Below are positions 53,102 through 61,899 of a stretch of 64,000 bases of DNA, in pieces. The position numbers and the translations under genes were made by a program. A model generated the notes under the pieces. The model made no database searches and was not told the origin of the DNA. It was given only the letters and a program-made list of their open reading frames with translations. The DNA is from Desulforhopalus sp. IMCC35007 (GTDB lineage: Bacteria > Desulfobacterota > Desulfobulbia > Desulfobulbales > Desulfocapsaceae), in NCBI RefSeq assembly GCF_005116575.1, contig NZ_SWCN01000005.1:124001-188000 (forward strand), read 5' to 3'. Numbering within the stretch: position 1 is the stretch's first letter; each line of letters opens with the position of its first letter.

Positions 53102-53307
53102 AGCTGAGCTTCGTCAGATGAAATCTGTATTTTCTAAAAATGCGATTTCTTGATGGTGTCTTTCTGAGCACGGTAGTTCAGGTTGAATTATTTTTTAGGG
53201 TAAGAGTAAATAGGCTCGATATTCATTCTTGAGTAGGGTAAGCATCTTGTAAGGTTCCTCATGGGTGATCCTTTAATTTACTTAATATTTTTTTCGTCGG
53301 TGCTGCT

Positions 53308-54690
53308 ATGGAAGGTAAGGTTAAAAAAGAGTTAGTCGGTAGCGAAGGGATGGTTATCCTTGACATGGTGCGCCGTCTTAACAGACGGGGCGCGATGGAA
53401 CACCTGTCCAAACTTATTAATAAAACCCACCCTGCTGATATGGCCTGGGTGTACCGATATTTGAATGATGCCGAAAGGGAAGCGGTTTTCAACCTGATTG
53501 TTAAGCTGAATTTTGTTGGTCCATTCCTCAGTGAACTTGACACTCTTCTTGTTGCAGACCTCGTAAAAGGCCTGACCCCTCAGTATATGGCAAGTATCGT
53601 CGCTGACATGCCGTCAGACGATGCTGTTGATATCCTCGAAATTCTGCCCGAAAGCATTGCCGACGACATCCGTATGCATATGGAGCAGGAGGACCGGGAT
53701 GAGGTAGAAGAGTTATTGCAATACGATCCAGAGAGTGCCGGTGGTCTTATGTCTCCGGACTTTATGTGTCTGGATGAAGAGCTGACGGCAGGAGACGCTA
53801 TCGGCAGTATTCAGAAAAGAAGCGAAGAAAAGGAGATGGTGTTCTATCTGTATTTAACCCATGGCGAGCATAAGTTGTCTGGAGTCATTTCTCTGAGAGA
53901 ACTACTCATGCACCCCGCCGAAAAGAAACTTCGCGACATCATGAATCCCAATGTTATTTCTGTGACCACGGATACCGATCAGGGTGAAGTTGCCCACGTT
54001 GTATCCAAATATAATTTCCTGGCGGTGCCAGTGGTCGACTCAAATTATACTCTGGTTGGAATTGTTACCGTTGACGATATCATTGATGTTATTCGTGAAG
54101 AAGCCTCCGAGGAATTTCTGCAGATGGCCGGTGCCGGTAAGGATCGGGAAATTCTCCTCAAATCAACAAAGGAGAGTGCTTTTATACGTGCTCCATGGCT
54201 TTTTGCGTCATGGATTGGTGGTATAATGGCGATGTTAATCATTGGAGCCTTTGAGGAAGAGCTTTCCAAGGTTATAGCCCTTGCGTCTTTTATTCCCATT
54301 GTCGTAGGAATGGGGGGCAATATTGCAACACAATCTTCAACTATTGTGGTGCGTGGGATAGCCACAGGCCGGATTAATCTGGAAGAATCTTCCAAGGTTG
54401 TTTTTAAAGAAATGCGGGTCGGTCTGATTCTGGGTCTTATTTATGGCCTGTTTCTTGGTGTCATCGCATTTTTTGGCTTTAGAGATCCGGCTCTTCTTGG
54501 AGTTGTTGTCGGTATTTCAATTTTCTTTTGTATGGTGATGGCGGCAACCCTTGGAACCATTATTCCGCTTATCCTGAAACGTTTTGATATCGATGCCGCC
54601 ATTGCAACGGGGCCTTTTGTTACCACTTCCATTGATATTCTCGGGGTGTTGATGTATTTCTGGGTGGCAAAGATTTTTCTGCATCTTTAA
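53308..54690 (+). CDS. mgtE: magnesium transporter MgtE
   Basis: A 460-residue MgtE: N-terminal superhelical MgtE_N domain (about 1-135), CBS pair (about 140-265; MSPDFMCLDEELTAGDAIG, VISVTTDTDQGEVAHVVSKYN), then a membrane domain with five helices (about 295-460) including the pore motif PIVVGMGGNIATQSSTI. It imports Mg2+, and perhaps Co2+, gated by Mg2+ binding to the CBS domain. The HtrA gene follows after 27 nt. Confidence 0.93.
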   Translation: MEGKVKKELVGSEGMVILDMVRRLNRRGAMEHLSKLINKTHPADMAWVYRYLNDAEREAVFNLIVKLNFVGPFLSELDTLLVADLVKGLTPQYMASIVADMPSDDAVDILEILPESIADDIRMHMEQEDRDEVEELLQYDPESAGGLMSPDFMCLDEELTAGDAIGSIQKRSEEKEMVFYLYLTHGEHKLSGVISLRELLMHPAEKKLRDIMNPNVISVTTDTDQGEVAHVVSKYNFLAVPVVDSNYTLVGIVTVDDIIDVIREEASEEFLQMAGAGKDREILLKSTKESAFIRAPWLFASWIGGIMAMLIIGAFEEELSKVIALASFIPIVVGMGGNIATQSSTIVVRGIATGRINLEESSKVVFKEMRVGLILGLIYGLFLGVIAFFGFRDPALLGVVVGISIFFCMVMAATLGTIIPLILKRFDIDAAIATGPFVTTSIDILGVLMYFWVAKIFLHL

Positions 54691-54717
54691 TGGATACAAA
54701 CCCGGCAGAGGCCTTTC

Positions 54718-55827
54718 ATGACCATCAAAACCTCACCGATCACTTTAATTGTGATTCTTGGGCTGCTTGTCTGGCTCCTTGTAGACCCCATTGAACGTTT
54801 TTTCCCTCCAACAGAAGTTGTCCCACGACCAGTCACAGCAAGAGGCGAACTTGCTGCGGATGAAAATAACACGATAGAAATCTTTCGGCAGAATTCGCCA
54901 TCGGTGGTGTATGTCACCAGCATTGCCCTGCGGCGGAGTCTTTTTTCCTTTAATGCTGTGGAAATTCCCCAGGGAACCGGTTCAGGTTTCATCTGGGATC
55001 TCAAGGGGAGAATTGTCACCAACTATCACGTTATCAGTGACGCCAACAGGATTGAAGTTACTATGGCGGATAATTCTACCTGGAAGGCAGTTTTGGTAGG
55101 CGTTGCACCGGATAAAGACCTTGCTGTTCTGCAACTTATCTCATTGCCCAGCAAACTCAGGCCCATTGCAATAGGGGAGTCTGATAACCTGCTGGTCGGG
55201 CAGAAAGTTTTCGCCATTGGCAATCCGTTTGGTTTTGATCAGACAATCACCTCCGGAATCATATCGGCTTTGAACAGAGAAATTCAGTCCATCACCGGAA
55301 GGAATATACGAGGTGTTATCCAGACAGATGCAGCTATTAACCCAGGCAATTCAGGGGGGCCTCTCCTCGACAGTGCAGGGCGTTTAATTGGCGTAAACAC
55401 AGCAATATACAGTCCTTCTGGTGGGTATGCGGGCATTGGTTTTGCGGTACCCGTCGATACCGTCAACGCAATTGTACCTCAGATCATCCAGCACGGGAGA
55501 GTTGTCGAACCTGGTATTGGTGTTACTTTTGTTGACAAAAGGATTGCACAACAGCTTGGGGTTGAGGGGTTGCTTATCTTGCAACTGGCGGAAAATGGTC
55601 CCGCGGCTCGTGCGGGACTACAGGGAACGACACAATATCGGGGTGAAATTATCTTGGGCGATACCATTCTAGAAATTGACGGGGTGAAGGTTTCAAGTGT
55701 TTCCCAACTGCAAAGCGAAATGGAACGTCACGGACTCGGCGCCGAAGTTGAATTTACTATCGCCAGGAACGGAAACGTGAGAAAGGTTCTACTTCGTCTT
55801 GTTCCAGTGAGTGAACATACCTCCTGA
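54718..55827 (+). CDS. HtrA/DegP-like S1C serine protease with PDZ domain
   Basis: A 369-residue trypsin-like protease. N-terminal hydrophobic anchor (about 9-26). Catalytic triad H104 (TNYHV), D134 (DKDLAVL) and S212 (NPGNSGGPLL). One PDZ domain (about 265-365; AARAGLQGTTQYRGEIILGD). It degrades or handles misfolded envelope proteins in the periplasm. The single PDZ makes it DegS-like in layout. Probably cotranscribed with mgtE (27-nt gap). Confidence 0.92.
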   Translation: MTIKTSPITLIVILGLLVWLLVDPIERFFPPTEVVPRPVTARGELAADENNTIEIFRQNSPSVVYVTSIALRRSLFSFNAVEIPQGTGSGFIWDLKGRIVTNYHVISDANRIEVTMADNSTWKAVLVGVAPDKDLAVLQLISLPSKLRPIAIGESDNLLVGQKVFAIGNPFGFDQTITSGIISALNREIQSITGRNIRGVIQTDAAINPGNSGGPLLDSAGRLIGVNTAIYSPSGGYAGIGFAVPVDTVNAIVPQIIQHGRVVEPGIGVTFVDKRIAQQLGVEGLLILQLAENGPAARAGLQGTTQYRGEIILGDTILEIDGVKVSSVSQLQSEMERHGLGAEVEFTIARNGNVRKVLLRLVPVSEHTS

Positions 55828-55875
55828 TCCACCAGTAAAAACCTTGCTCCCTTCAATATAAGATGTATTTGCCGT

Positions 55876-56922
55876 CTAATCCTCTTCTTGAGGACGGGCT
55901 TCAATGTTCTGGGCGCGAGCCAATTCCCGCATATCCTGGGTGTTATCCGTTTCATCGATAATCTCCCATCCGACAATCTCTTCAATAACATCTTCAAGAG
56001 AAATAACCCCTGTCATGGTGCCATATTCATCGACTACGACAAAAAGATGGGTTCTTCGATCAAAAAAATCGACAAGGATCCGGTTCAGCGGGGCGGTTTC
56101 AGGGACAAAATGTGCGGGTATTTTAAAATCGGCAAGAGATACATCTTTGTCTCCGTCTGCTGCAGCCCGCAGAACATCTTTTAACATTATGATGCCAGAA
56201 ACATTGTTTGGCTCTTCATGGTAGACGGGGATTCTGCTGTGACTTCCAAGTTTTTTTAGGAGTTCTATGGCTTGGGAGACTTTGAGGTTCTCATCCATTG
56301 AAAAGGTTACGGTCCGTGGAGTCATAACCTGACGGACAATTTTTGCTTTGAGGTCGATGATGTTATTAATGACTTTTTCCTCATTTTCTTCCAAATCCCC
56401 CGATTCTCTGGAGAGGCTTGCAATGGTCTGCAACTCTTCTCCTGTGATGGTATCTTCCGATCGTTGGGGTAACAGCCTCGTTATGGACCTGCAAAGCCAG
56501 ACAATGGGTTTTAGAATAAAAACCATCCCCTGTAAAGGGTAGGTGATCATAGGCGCAAGTCTATAGGCATAAGTTACGCCGATGGTTTTAGGTAGAATTT
56601 CTGAAAAAAGAAGTATTGTAAGAGTGAAGAATGCAGAAAAGAGAATCAGATTTTCATCCCCAAAGAGTCTTGAGGCTGCAGCACCGGCGACTGCAGCTCC
56701 GATGGTGTTGGCTATTGTGTTAAGAGTCAGTATGGCGGTGATCGGTTCGTCTATGTCTGCTTTGAGTCGCTGGAGATGTTCGGCGGTCGCGTGGCCGCTT
56801 TTTTTCAGCATCTCCACCTGGCTTGATGATACAGAGTATAAAACAGCTTCACATACAGAACACAGGGCGGAAATGACAATAGCAAGGGAGACGGAAACCA
56901 CTAATGTTTGAAGCAAGGACAT
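55876..56922 (-). CDS. CNNM/CorC-family (DUF21 + CBS) membrane protein
   Basis: A 348-residue protein: N-terminal DUF21 membrane region with four helices (about 1-150; VSVSLAIVISALCSVCEAVL and LFSAFFTLTILLFSEILPKT) and a CBS pair (about 200-320; VMTPRTVTFSMDENLKVS, VVVDEYGTMTGVISLEDVIEEI). The family transports Mg2+/Co2+ or regulates it. It lacks the C-terminal CorC/HlyC transporter-associated domain. Convergent with the HtrA gene. Confidence 0.88.
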   Translation of the reverse strand: MSLLQTLVVSVSLAIVISALCSVCEAVLYSVSSSQVEMLKKSGHATAEHLQRLKADIDEPITAILTLNTIANTIGAAVAGAAASRLFGDENLILFSAFFTLTILLFSEILPKTIGVTYAYRLAPMITYPLQGMVFILKPIVWLCRSITRLLPQRSEDTITGEELQTIASLSRESGDLEENEEKVINNIIDLKAKIVRQVMTPRTVTFSMDENLKVSQAIELLKKLGSHSRIPVYHEEPNNVSGIIMLKDVLRAAADGDKDVSLADFKIPAHFVPETAPLNRILVDFFDRRTHLFVVVDEYGTMTGVISLEDVIEEIVGWEIIDETDNTQDMRELARAQNIEARPQEED

Positions 56923-57076
56923 TCTTTTTTATGAAGGTATAGGGTTTGTAAAACAATTTGACCTGTAATCTCTACAGGCACTCAACGAGTACATCTTGGC
57001 AATTAGTATTTACAGTTATATATTAGATTATTAAATAGTCGATGTTTTTAAAATAATTATTCTTTCAGGGTTTGAT

Positions 57077-58594
57077 ATGAATGTACCTAAAATTGTTGTG
57101 TTCGGCAAGAATGTCTCGGAGTTTAAGGGTGATTTACTTGTAGCCTTTGTTGCTGCTGATAAAAAAAATAAGTTCATCTGTGACGATTATGTCGCCACGG
57201 TTCTTAAGCAGTTTGCAGGTCAGGCTGACTTTGAGGCAAAAAATGATGAACAACTTCTTTTGTATGCACCATTTTCACAGGATAAAGCTTTTTTAAAGGC
57301 GAGCAGACTTCTTCTCATCGGACTTGGAAAAAAAATTTCCAGATTAAAGCCTGAAGAACTGTTTGAACGGTTGCGGGTCGCCGGTGGCAATATTGCAAAA
57401 GTTTGTAAAAAAAATAAGCTATCAGAAATCGGTCTCTGGCTCCCTGAGGTAAAGGGTGTCGAAGAGGCGATAATGGCACGCTATTTGGTTGAGGGTGTTG
57501 GCCTTGGTGTGTATGAGTTTTCAAGTTATAAAAAAAAGGATGAGGACGAGTATCAGGGACTTAAAAAGATCGCACTGGTAAATGTAAGTGATGAGCAGGT
57601 CGTAACCGGTGAGGTAGAACGTGGTCTCAACAATGTGCGGGCAACCCAAACAGCAAGAGATATGGCCAATGAGCCAGGGAACCGGTGGACACCAACGCAT
57701 TTCGCGCGGTTTGCAACAGATTTGGCCAACCAATACAAGTTGAAATGCACGGTCATCGAAAAAGGAGAAATGGAAGAACTTGGGATGGGTGGAATTCTTG
57801 CCGTAAACCAGGGTTCACATGAAGCTCCTAAATTGATCATCCTTGAGTACAGTCCTGCAAAACCCGAAAAAACCATCATGCTGGTCGGAAAGGGTCTTAC
57901 CTTTGATTCTGGAGGTATCAGCTTAAAACCTGCTCAGGGAATGATGGATATGAAGTATGATATGTGTGGGGGAGCAGCAGCACTTGCGGCAATGGAAGCT
58001 GTGGCCAGGGAAAAACCATCGGTTCGGGTTATCTGCCTTGTTCCCTCAACAGATAATATGAACGGTGGGGGAGCGATTAAACCAGGCGATGTTATCACCC
58101 ATTATGGTGGGGTAACCGCTGAGATTGAAAACACAGATGCAGAAGGGCGACTTATCCTCGCCGATGCCCTTGCCTATGGCATTGAAAAGTACAGCCCTGA
58201 TTTTATCATCGATCTGGCAACACTTACGGGAGCAGTTATTATTGCTCTTGGTCATCATTTTACCGGTTTATTGAGCAATAACAAGACACTGACCAAAGCC
58301 CTGAAGGATGCGGCAAGCCTGGCCGGTGAACCTGTATGGCAACTGCCCCTGCACGAAGCTTTTGCAAAACAGATTAAATCAGAGGTCGCTGATATTAAAA
58401 ACACTGGCGGGAGACCTGGAGGAACGATTACAGCTGCTGAATATCTGCATACATTTGTCGGTAAAACGCCCTGGGCTCATCTGGATATTGCAGGAACAGC
58501 CTGGGATTACACGAGTAAGAGTTACATCCCCAAAGGTCCCTCAGGTATTGCCGTGCGAACGCTCATTGAGTACATACGCAAGGTTGGAGCATAG
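57077..58594 (+). CDS. pepA: leucyl aminopeptidase (M17), PepA
   Basis: A 505-residue M17 peptidase. C-terminal catalytic domain: VGKGLTFDSGGISLKPA (two metal ligands, Lys and Asp), MKYDMCGGAA and NTDAEGRLILADAL (the signature with Asp/Glu/Arg), and TGAVIIALGHHFTGL. The N-terminal macro-like domain (about 1-150) is variable, as usual. It releases N-terminal leucine and other residues in the cytoplasm. A promoter-rich AT stretch precedes the ATG. Confidence 0.94.
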   Translation: MNVPKIVVFGKNVSEFKGDLLVAFVAADKKNKFICDDYVATVLKQFAGQADFEAKNDEQLLLYAPFSQDKAFLKASRLLLIGLGKKISRLKPEELFERLRVAGGNIAKVCKKNKLSEIGLWLPEVKGVEEAIMARYLVEGVGLGVYEFSSYKKKDEDEYQGLKKIALVNVSDEQVVTGEVERGLNNVRATQTARDMANEPGNRWTPTHFARFATDLANQYKLKCTVIEKGEMEELGMGGILAVNQGSHEAPKLIILEYSPAKPEKTIMLVGKGLTFDSGGISLKPAQGMMDMKYDMCGGAAALAAMEAVAREKPSVRVICLVPSTDNMNGGGAIKPGDVITHYGGVTAEIENTDAEGRLILADALAYGIEKYSPDFIIDLATLTGAVIIALGHHFTGLLSNNKTLTKALKDAASLAGEPVWQLPLHEAFAKQIKSEVADIKNTGGRPGGTITAAEYLHTFVGKTPWAHLDIAGTAWDYTSKSYIPKGPSGIAVRTLIEYIRKVGA

Positions 58595-58633
58595 TCTCTT
58601 GCTTCCATTCTCTTGATTTTTTCAGCTGACAGG

Positions 58634-58686
58634 TTTTCTACCATGTCCCAGACACAGTCCGGTCTTATCTGGGGCATGGTAGAAAA
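58634..58686. terminator. long imperfect inverted repeat (bidirectional terminator candidate)
   Basis: TTTTCTACCATGTCCCAGA and TCTGGGGCATGGTAGAAAA pair over 19 nt with one G-U type mismatch around a 15-nt loop. It lies between the converging pepA and S4 genes and has T/A-rich ends on both sides. Confidence 0.6.
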
Positions 58687-58792
58687 AATGGAGTGGAACC
58701 GCTGTGCAATATTCTGCTCATTGATAATGGCCAGTCGGTCTCTGGCTGTATGTCTGCACTCGGCCCTGTGAGCTACCGGGATACTGTTGTGA

Positions 58793-59008
58793 CTAAATGT
58801 TATGTACGACCCGGGCCTCCATATTGGATAGAGTCACAACGTCATTGTGCTGAAGCTGTCTGCCGCGTCTGGTTTCTCGTTCACCGTTAACCGAGACTTC
58901 ACCCTCCTGAATTCTGATTTTTGCCTCAATGCCGTCCTGTACCATATCGGCAAACTTGAGAAACTGTCCTAAACGAATGGGAAGTTTCTCGACGATTATT
59001 ATCTTCAT
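58793..59008 (-). CDS. small S4-domain RNA-binding protein (YbcJ-like)
   Basis: 71 residues from the ATG at 59008. The S4 fold is clear: LGQFLKFADMVQDGIEAKIRIQEGEVSVNG, then ETRRGRQLQHNDVV. It matches the YbcJ/RlbA family of free S4 proteins, which bind structured RNA, probably ribosomal or tRNA. An in-frame ATG at 59041 exists but starts outside the S4 fold. No partner gene is adjacent. Confidence 0.8.
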   Translation of the reverse strand: MKIIIVEKLPIRLGQFLKFADMVQDGIEAKIRIQEGEVSVNGERETRRGRQLQHNDVVTLSNMEARVVHNI

Positions 59009-59769
59009 GGCTCGATGTTCCTGTTTTTGAAAAATATTCATAATTGATTTTTAAGTATAAAATCGAGTAAATTTTCTCAGCTCTCAGTTGATCTATCTTT
59101 TGGGGGCTGCCCCCGTAACTCTCTAATTCCTATCTCCCCGGCCTGCAACGTAGATTTCCTTTTCAAGGTAAAGATTTTAGATGAGGCTACCTGTGGTAAA
59201 AATAGTCAACAGTTAATTAAGTGACATCATTTAACGGATTCTTATGGATATCTCGAGTTTCAGCCGGGCGGGTAACGCCGACAATACTTTTAGAAAAGCA
59301 TCAGAAATAACTAATAAAATTGTCACAGGTGAGGTATAATTCTCCAATTTTGTGGATCTCAGCCTTGGCAAGAAGGGTATCAGCCTGATAGTTGGCGATG
59401 AGCAAAGATATTCCGCTCAGCGACTGTTTTGCTATATGTTGCTCCCGATCTGGTGGTTGAATATTCGTTATTAAAATTATTTGCTTGATAGTTTTGTCTT
59501 ATATGCTGCAGTCACCAGGGTTTGAAGTAAAGGGGGAAGATGTCTCTTGTGTATTGTTTACCCCAGAGGAGTGTTCTTAGCTTTTTACTTCTAACCTGGA
59601 AAGTTGAGTAGAAATGTTTTAAAAACACAAGGATGTTGACTGATTCCTCTTGCTTTGTTGTGACTTTTCTTCAATAATAGTCGATTAATGATGAGAAGCG
59701 AAATGAAACCCTGCAGTTTTATGTTGTTACAACTGCAAGATTTAATCTAATTTTAGGGGAGTTTTGATT
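59009..59769. other. 761-bp intergenic region
   Basis: Mostly without supported genes. It holds a possible decayed small gene (59244-59474) and a 7-bp hairpin TGCAGTT/AACTGCA before the lipoprotein gene. A GGGGG/CCCCC hairpin lies near 59101-59114. No RNA family was recognised. Confidence 0.45.
59244..59474 (+). pseudogene. possible small decayed ORF
   Basis: From ATG at 59244 the frame reads MDISSFSRAGNADNTFRK and on to ITNKIVTGEV before a TAA at 59337. Beyond that stop the same frame stays open for 44 codons and begins NFVDLSLGKKGI. The two halves read like one small protein split by a nonsense change. No SD was clear and no family could be named with confidence. It may be noise. Confidence 0.3.
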
Positions 59770-60273
59770 ATGCAAATTATGACGCATTGTAAAAAACTGG
59801 GATATTATTGCTGTGTACTGTTATTGGCAGGGCTTATAGGTGGATGTGCATCGCGGTCAAACAAATCCATGGAGCCCATGGGTGACAGTCAACTGGCACC
59901 AGTAGCCACTATGGTTGAGAGCTATGGTGATATCGAACTGCCTATTGAAATGGTTCTGGATGCAAATAAAAGTATGGCCATGCGCACGGATTCTTTTCAG
60001 GGTGGTATCCACGTGTATAAGGGGAGGGTTCAGGTCTCTTCACTTCGCGATTACATCATTGCATCAATGCGTAATAACAAATGGAAACTGGTTGGTGAGG
60101 CTTCCTATAACAATGTAATGCTTGCCTTTACCAAGCCCAATAAGACCTGTATGGTCGTACTTGCAGATTCTGCAGCTGGTGCTCTTGGAAAAACCCAGGC
60201 GAATTTTTATGTCACCATGGATGTTGCGGCTGCAAACCGCCTCAATCCTTTTGGGGAACCAATAAAACAATAA
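59770..60273 (+). CDS. hypothetical lipoprotein
   Basis: 167 residues from the ATG at 59770 (AGGGGAG SD, 8 nt spacing). Signal peptide ending in lipobox LIGGCASR, then a mature domain with SFQGGIHVYKGRVQVSSLRD, RNNKWKLVGEASYNNVMLAF and FTKPNKTCMVVL. I do not recognise the family name, but the pattern (Gly-Gly, Arg-rich strand, Lys-rich end) is a compact periplasmic domain. It is followed by an inverted repeat. Confidence 0.72.
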   Translation: MQIMTHCKKLGYYCCVLLLAGLIGGCASRSNKSMEPMGDSQLAPVATMVESYGDIELPIEMVLDANKSMAMRTDSFQGGIHVYKGRVQVSSLRDYIIASMRNNKWKLVGEASYNNVMLAFTKPNKTCMVVLADSAAGALGKTQANFYVTMDVAAANRLNPFGEPIKQ

Positions 60274-60290
60274 TTTCATTTACTTGAAAA

Positions 60291-60326
60291 TGGCTGGAAG
60301 TCTTTTTTAATGTAGACTTTCAGCCA
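60291..60326 (+). terminator. hairpin after the lipoprotein gene
   Basis: TGGCTGGAAGTC and GACTTTCAGCCA pair with one G-U, around a 12-nt T-rich loop. No U-run follows, so termination is uncertain. Confidence 0.5.
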
Positions 60327-60532
60327 AACTGTTGCTTTCTGAATTCCAGATCTTTTTTTTATTTCCCACCGTTTTTCCCGCCAGAAACGCATTACCTTCT
60401 TGATATCTTTGTTGAAGAACTTATCTCTTATCGTTCAATGTTTAGATTTACCCGGATAAGGTTTGTTGTAATTTCTCTTTTCAATGAGATTATTTAACAT
60501 ACACAGATACATATTTATGCAATGGTGAAATA

Positions 60533-61807
60533 GTGAGCAGTGAATGGAGCATTGAAACGAAAGCGGTTCAGGCAGGATATAGCCCTAAAAACGGTGAGCC
60601 ACGGGTTATGCCTATCGTCCAGAGTACCACCTATAAGTACGATACCTGCCAGGGGATTGCTGACTTATTTGATCTTAAAGCCGCCGGGCATATGTATTCG
60701 AGAATCAGTAATCCGACGGTGGAAGTGTTTGAAAATAAGATGGCCCAGCTCGAAGGTGGAGTTGGTGCCCTGGCTTTGTCCTCAGGGCAGGCAGCATCGA
60801 CCATAGCCGTACTCAATATATGTGAGGCTGGCGATCATATGGTGGCCCTGTCAACCTTATATGGAGGGACGTTCAATCTCTTTAAACATACCTTGAAAAA
60901 ACTGGGAATTGAAGTGACCTTTCTTGATCCGGATCTGCCGGTTGAAGAGATAAGGGCAGCCTTCAAGAGGAACACCAAGCTTATCTTCGGTGAAAGTCTC
61001 TCTAATCCCGGAACAAAAGTTTTAGATTTTGAAAAATTCGCGGCCATAGCCAAAGAGATGGCCGTTCCTTTTATTGTCGATAATACTTTTCCCACCCCAT
61101 ATCTTTGTCGTCCCCTTGAACTTGGCGCAGATATTGTCATCCATTCAACGACAAAATATACCGACGGGCATGCAACTAGTGTTGGCGGCATGATCATTGA
61201 CGGCGGAACCTTTAACTGGAGTAATGGCAAGTTTCCAGGTTTAACTGAACCCGATGATTCCTATCACGGCCTCAGATACGTAGAAGCCTTCGGCCCCTCC
61301 GCTTATATCGTCAAGGCGAGGGTGCAATGGGTGCGTGATGTTGGTTGTTATATGTCACCTCAGAACGCCTTTCTTTCCAATATGGGCCTTGAGACCCTGC
61401 ATCTCAGAATGGAACGGCACAGTGACAATGCCCTGGCCCTTGGCCGGTTTCTTGAAAAACATGAGAAGGTGACCTGGGTAAAATATCCGCTCCTTGAAAG
61501 TGATCCTAATTATGAATTATGTAAAAAATACATGAAGGCGGGTAGCGGAGTTCTTACTTTTGGCGTTAATGGTGGTAGCGTAAATGCCGAGAAGGTGATG
61601 AATGCACTTACCCTAGCTGAAAAAGTTGTCCATGTTGCCGATGTTCGTACCGGTGTCCTCCATCCTGCAAGTATGACCCATAGGCAACTCAGTGAAGAAG
61701 ATCAACGTAGGGCAGGGGTGTTGCCGGAACTGATCCGGGTTTCCGTTGGAATTGAATCCATTGATGATATTATTAAGGATTTTGACCAGGCATTGCAGCA
61801 AATCTGA
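60533..61807 (+). CDS. metY: O-acetylhomoserine sulfhydrylase / aminocarboxypropyltransferase
   Basis: A 424-residue Cys/Met metabolism PLP enzyme. Start is GTG at 60533. PLP-Lys is K208 in HSTTKYTDGH; YSRISNPTVEVFENKMAQLEGG and VDNTFPTPYLCRPLELGADI are family motifs. It condenses O-acetylhomoserine with sulfide (or methanethiol), giving homocysteine or methionine in one step, which suits a sulfide-rich cell. No SAM riboswitch was recognised upstream. A hairpin separates it from the ATP-grasp gene. Confidence 0.9.
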   Translation: MSSEWSIETKAVQAGYSPKNGEPRVMPIVQSTTYKYDTCQGIADLFDLKAAGHMYSRISNPTVEVFENKMAQLEGGVGALALSSGQAASTIAVLNICEAGDHMVALSTLYGGTFNLFKHTLKKLGIEVTFLDPDLPVEEIRAAFKRNTKLIFGESLSNPGTKVLDFEKFAAIAKEMAVPFIVDNTFPTPYLCRPLELGADIVIHSTTKYTDGHATSVGGMIIDGGTFNWSNGKFPGLTEPDDSYHGLRYVEAFGPSAYIVKARVQWVRDVGCYMSPQNAFLSNMGLETLHLRMERHSDNALALGRFLEKHEKVTWVKYPLLESDPNYELCKKYMKAGSGVLTFGVNGGSVNAEKVMNALTLAEKVVHVADVRTGVLHPASMTHRQLSEEDQRRAGVLPELIRVSVGIESIDDIIKDFDQALQQI

Positions 61808-61821
61808 GGCTTTCCGCAGTA

Positions 61822-61862
61822 CAAGGCTCCGATCATATAACAAAAATGATATTGGAGCCTTG
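61822..61862 (+). terminator. hairpin between metY and the ATP-grasp gene
   Basis: CAAGGCTCC pairs with GGAGCCTTG and ATCAT with ATGAT inside, followed by T-rich TGTTTATTTC. The ATG at 61846 lies inside the stem, so the downstream protein more likely starts at 61900. Confidence 0.65.
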
Positions 61863-61899
61863 TGTTTATTTCTTTCAATTAATCAACCATCTCCCTGCA

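Noticed and set aside
60274-60532. SAM riboswitch upstream of metY
   Set aside because: I looked for SAM-I/SAM-II type conserved sequences and saw only a simple hairpin at 60291-60326 belonging to the upstream gene.
61846-61899. Longer ATP-grasp protein starting at 61846
   Set aside because: The ATG is within the stem of the metY hairpin and there is no SD.
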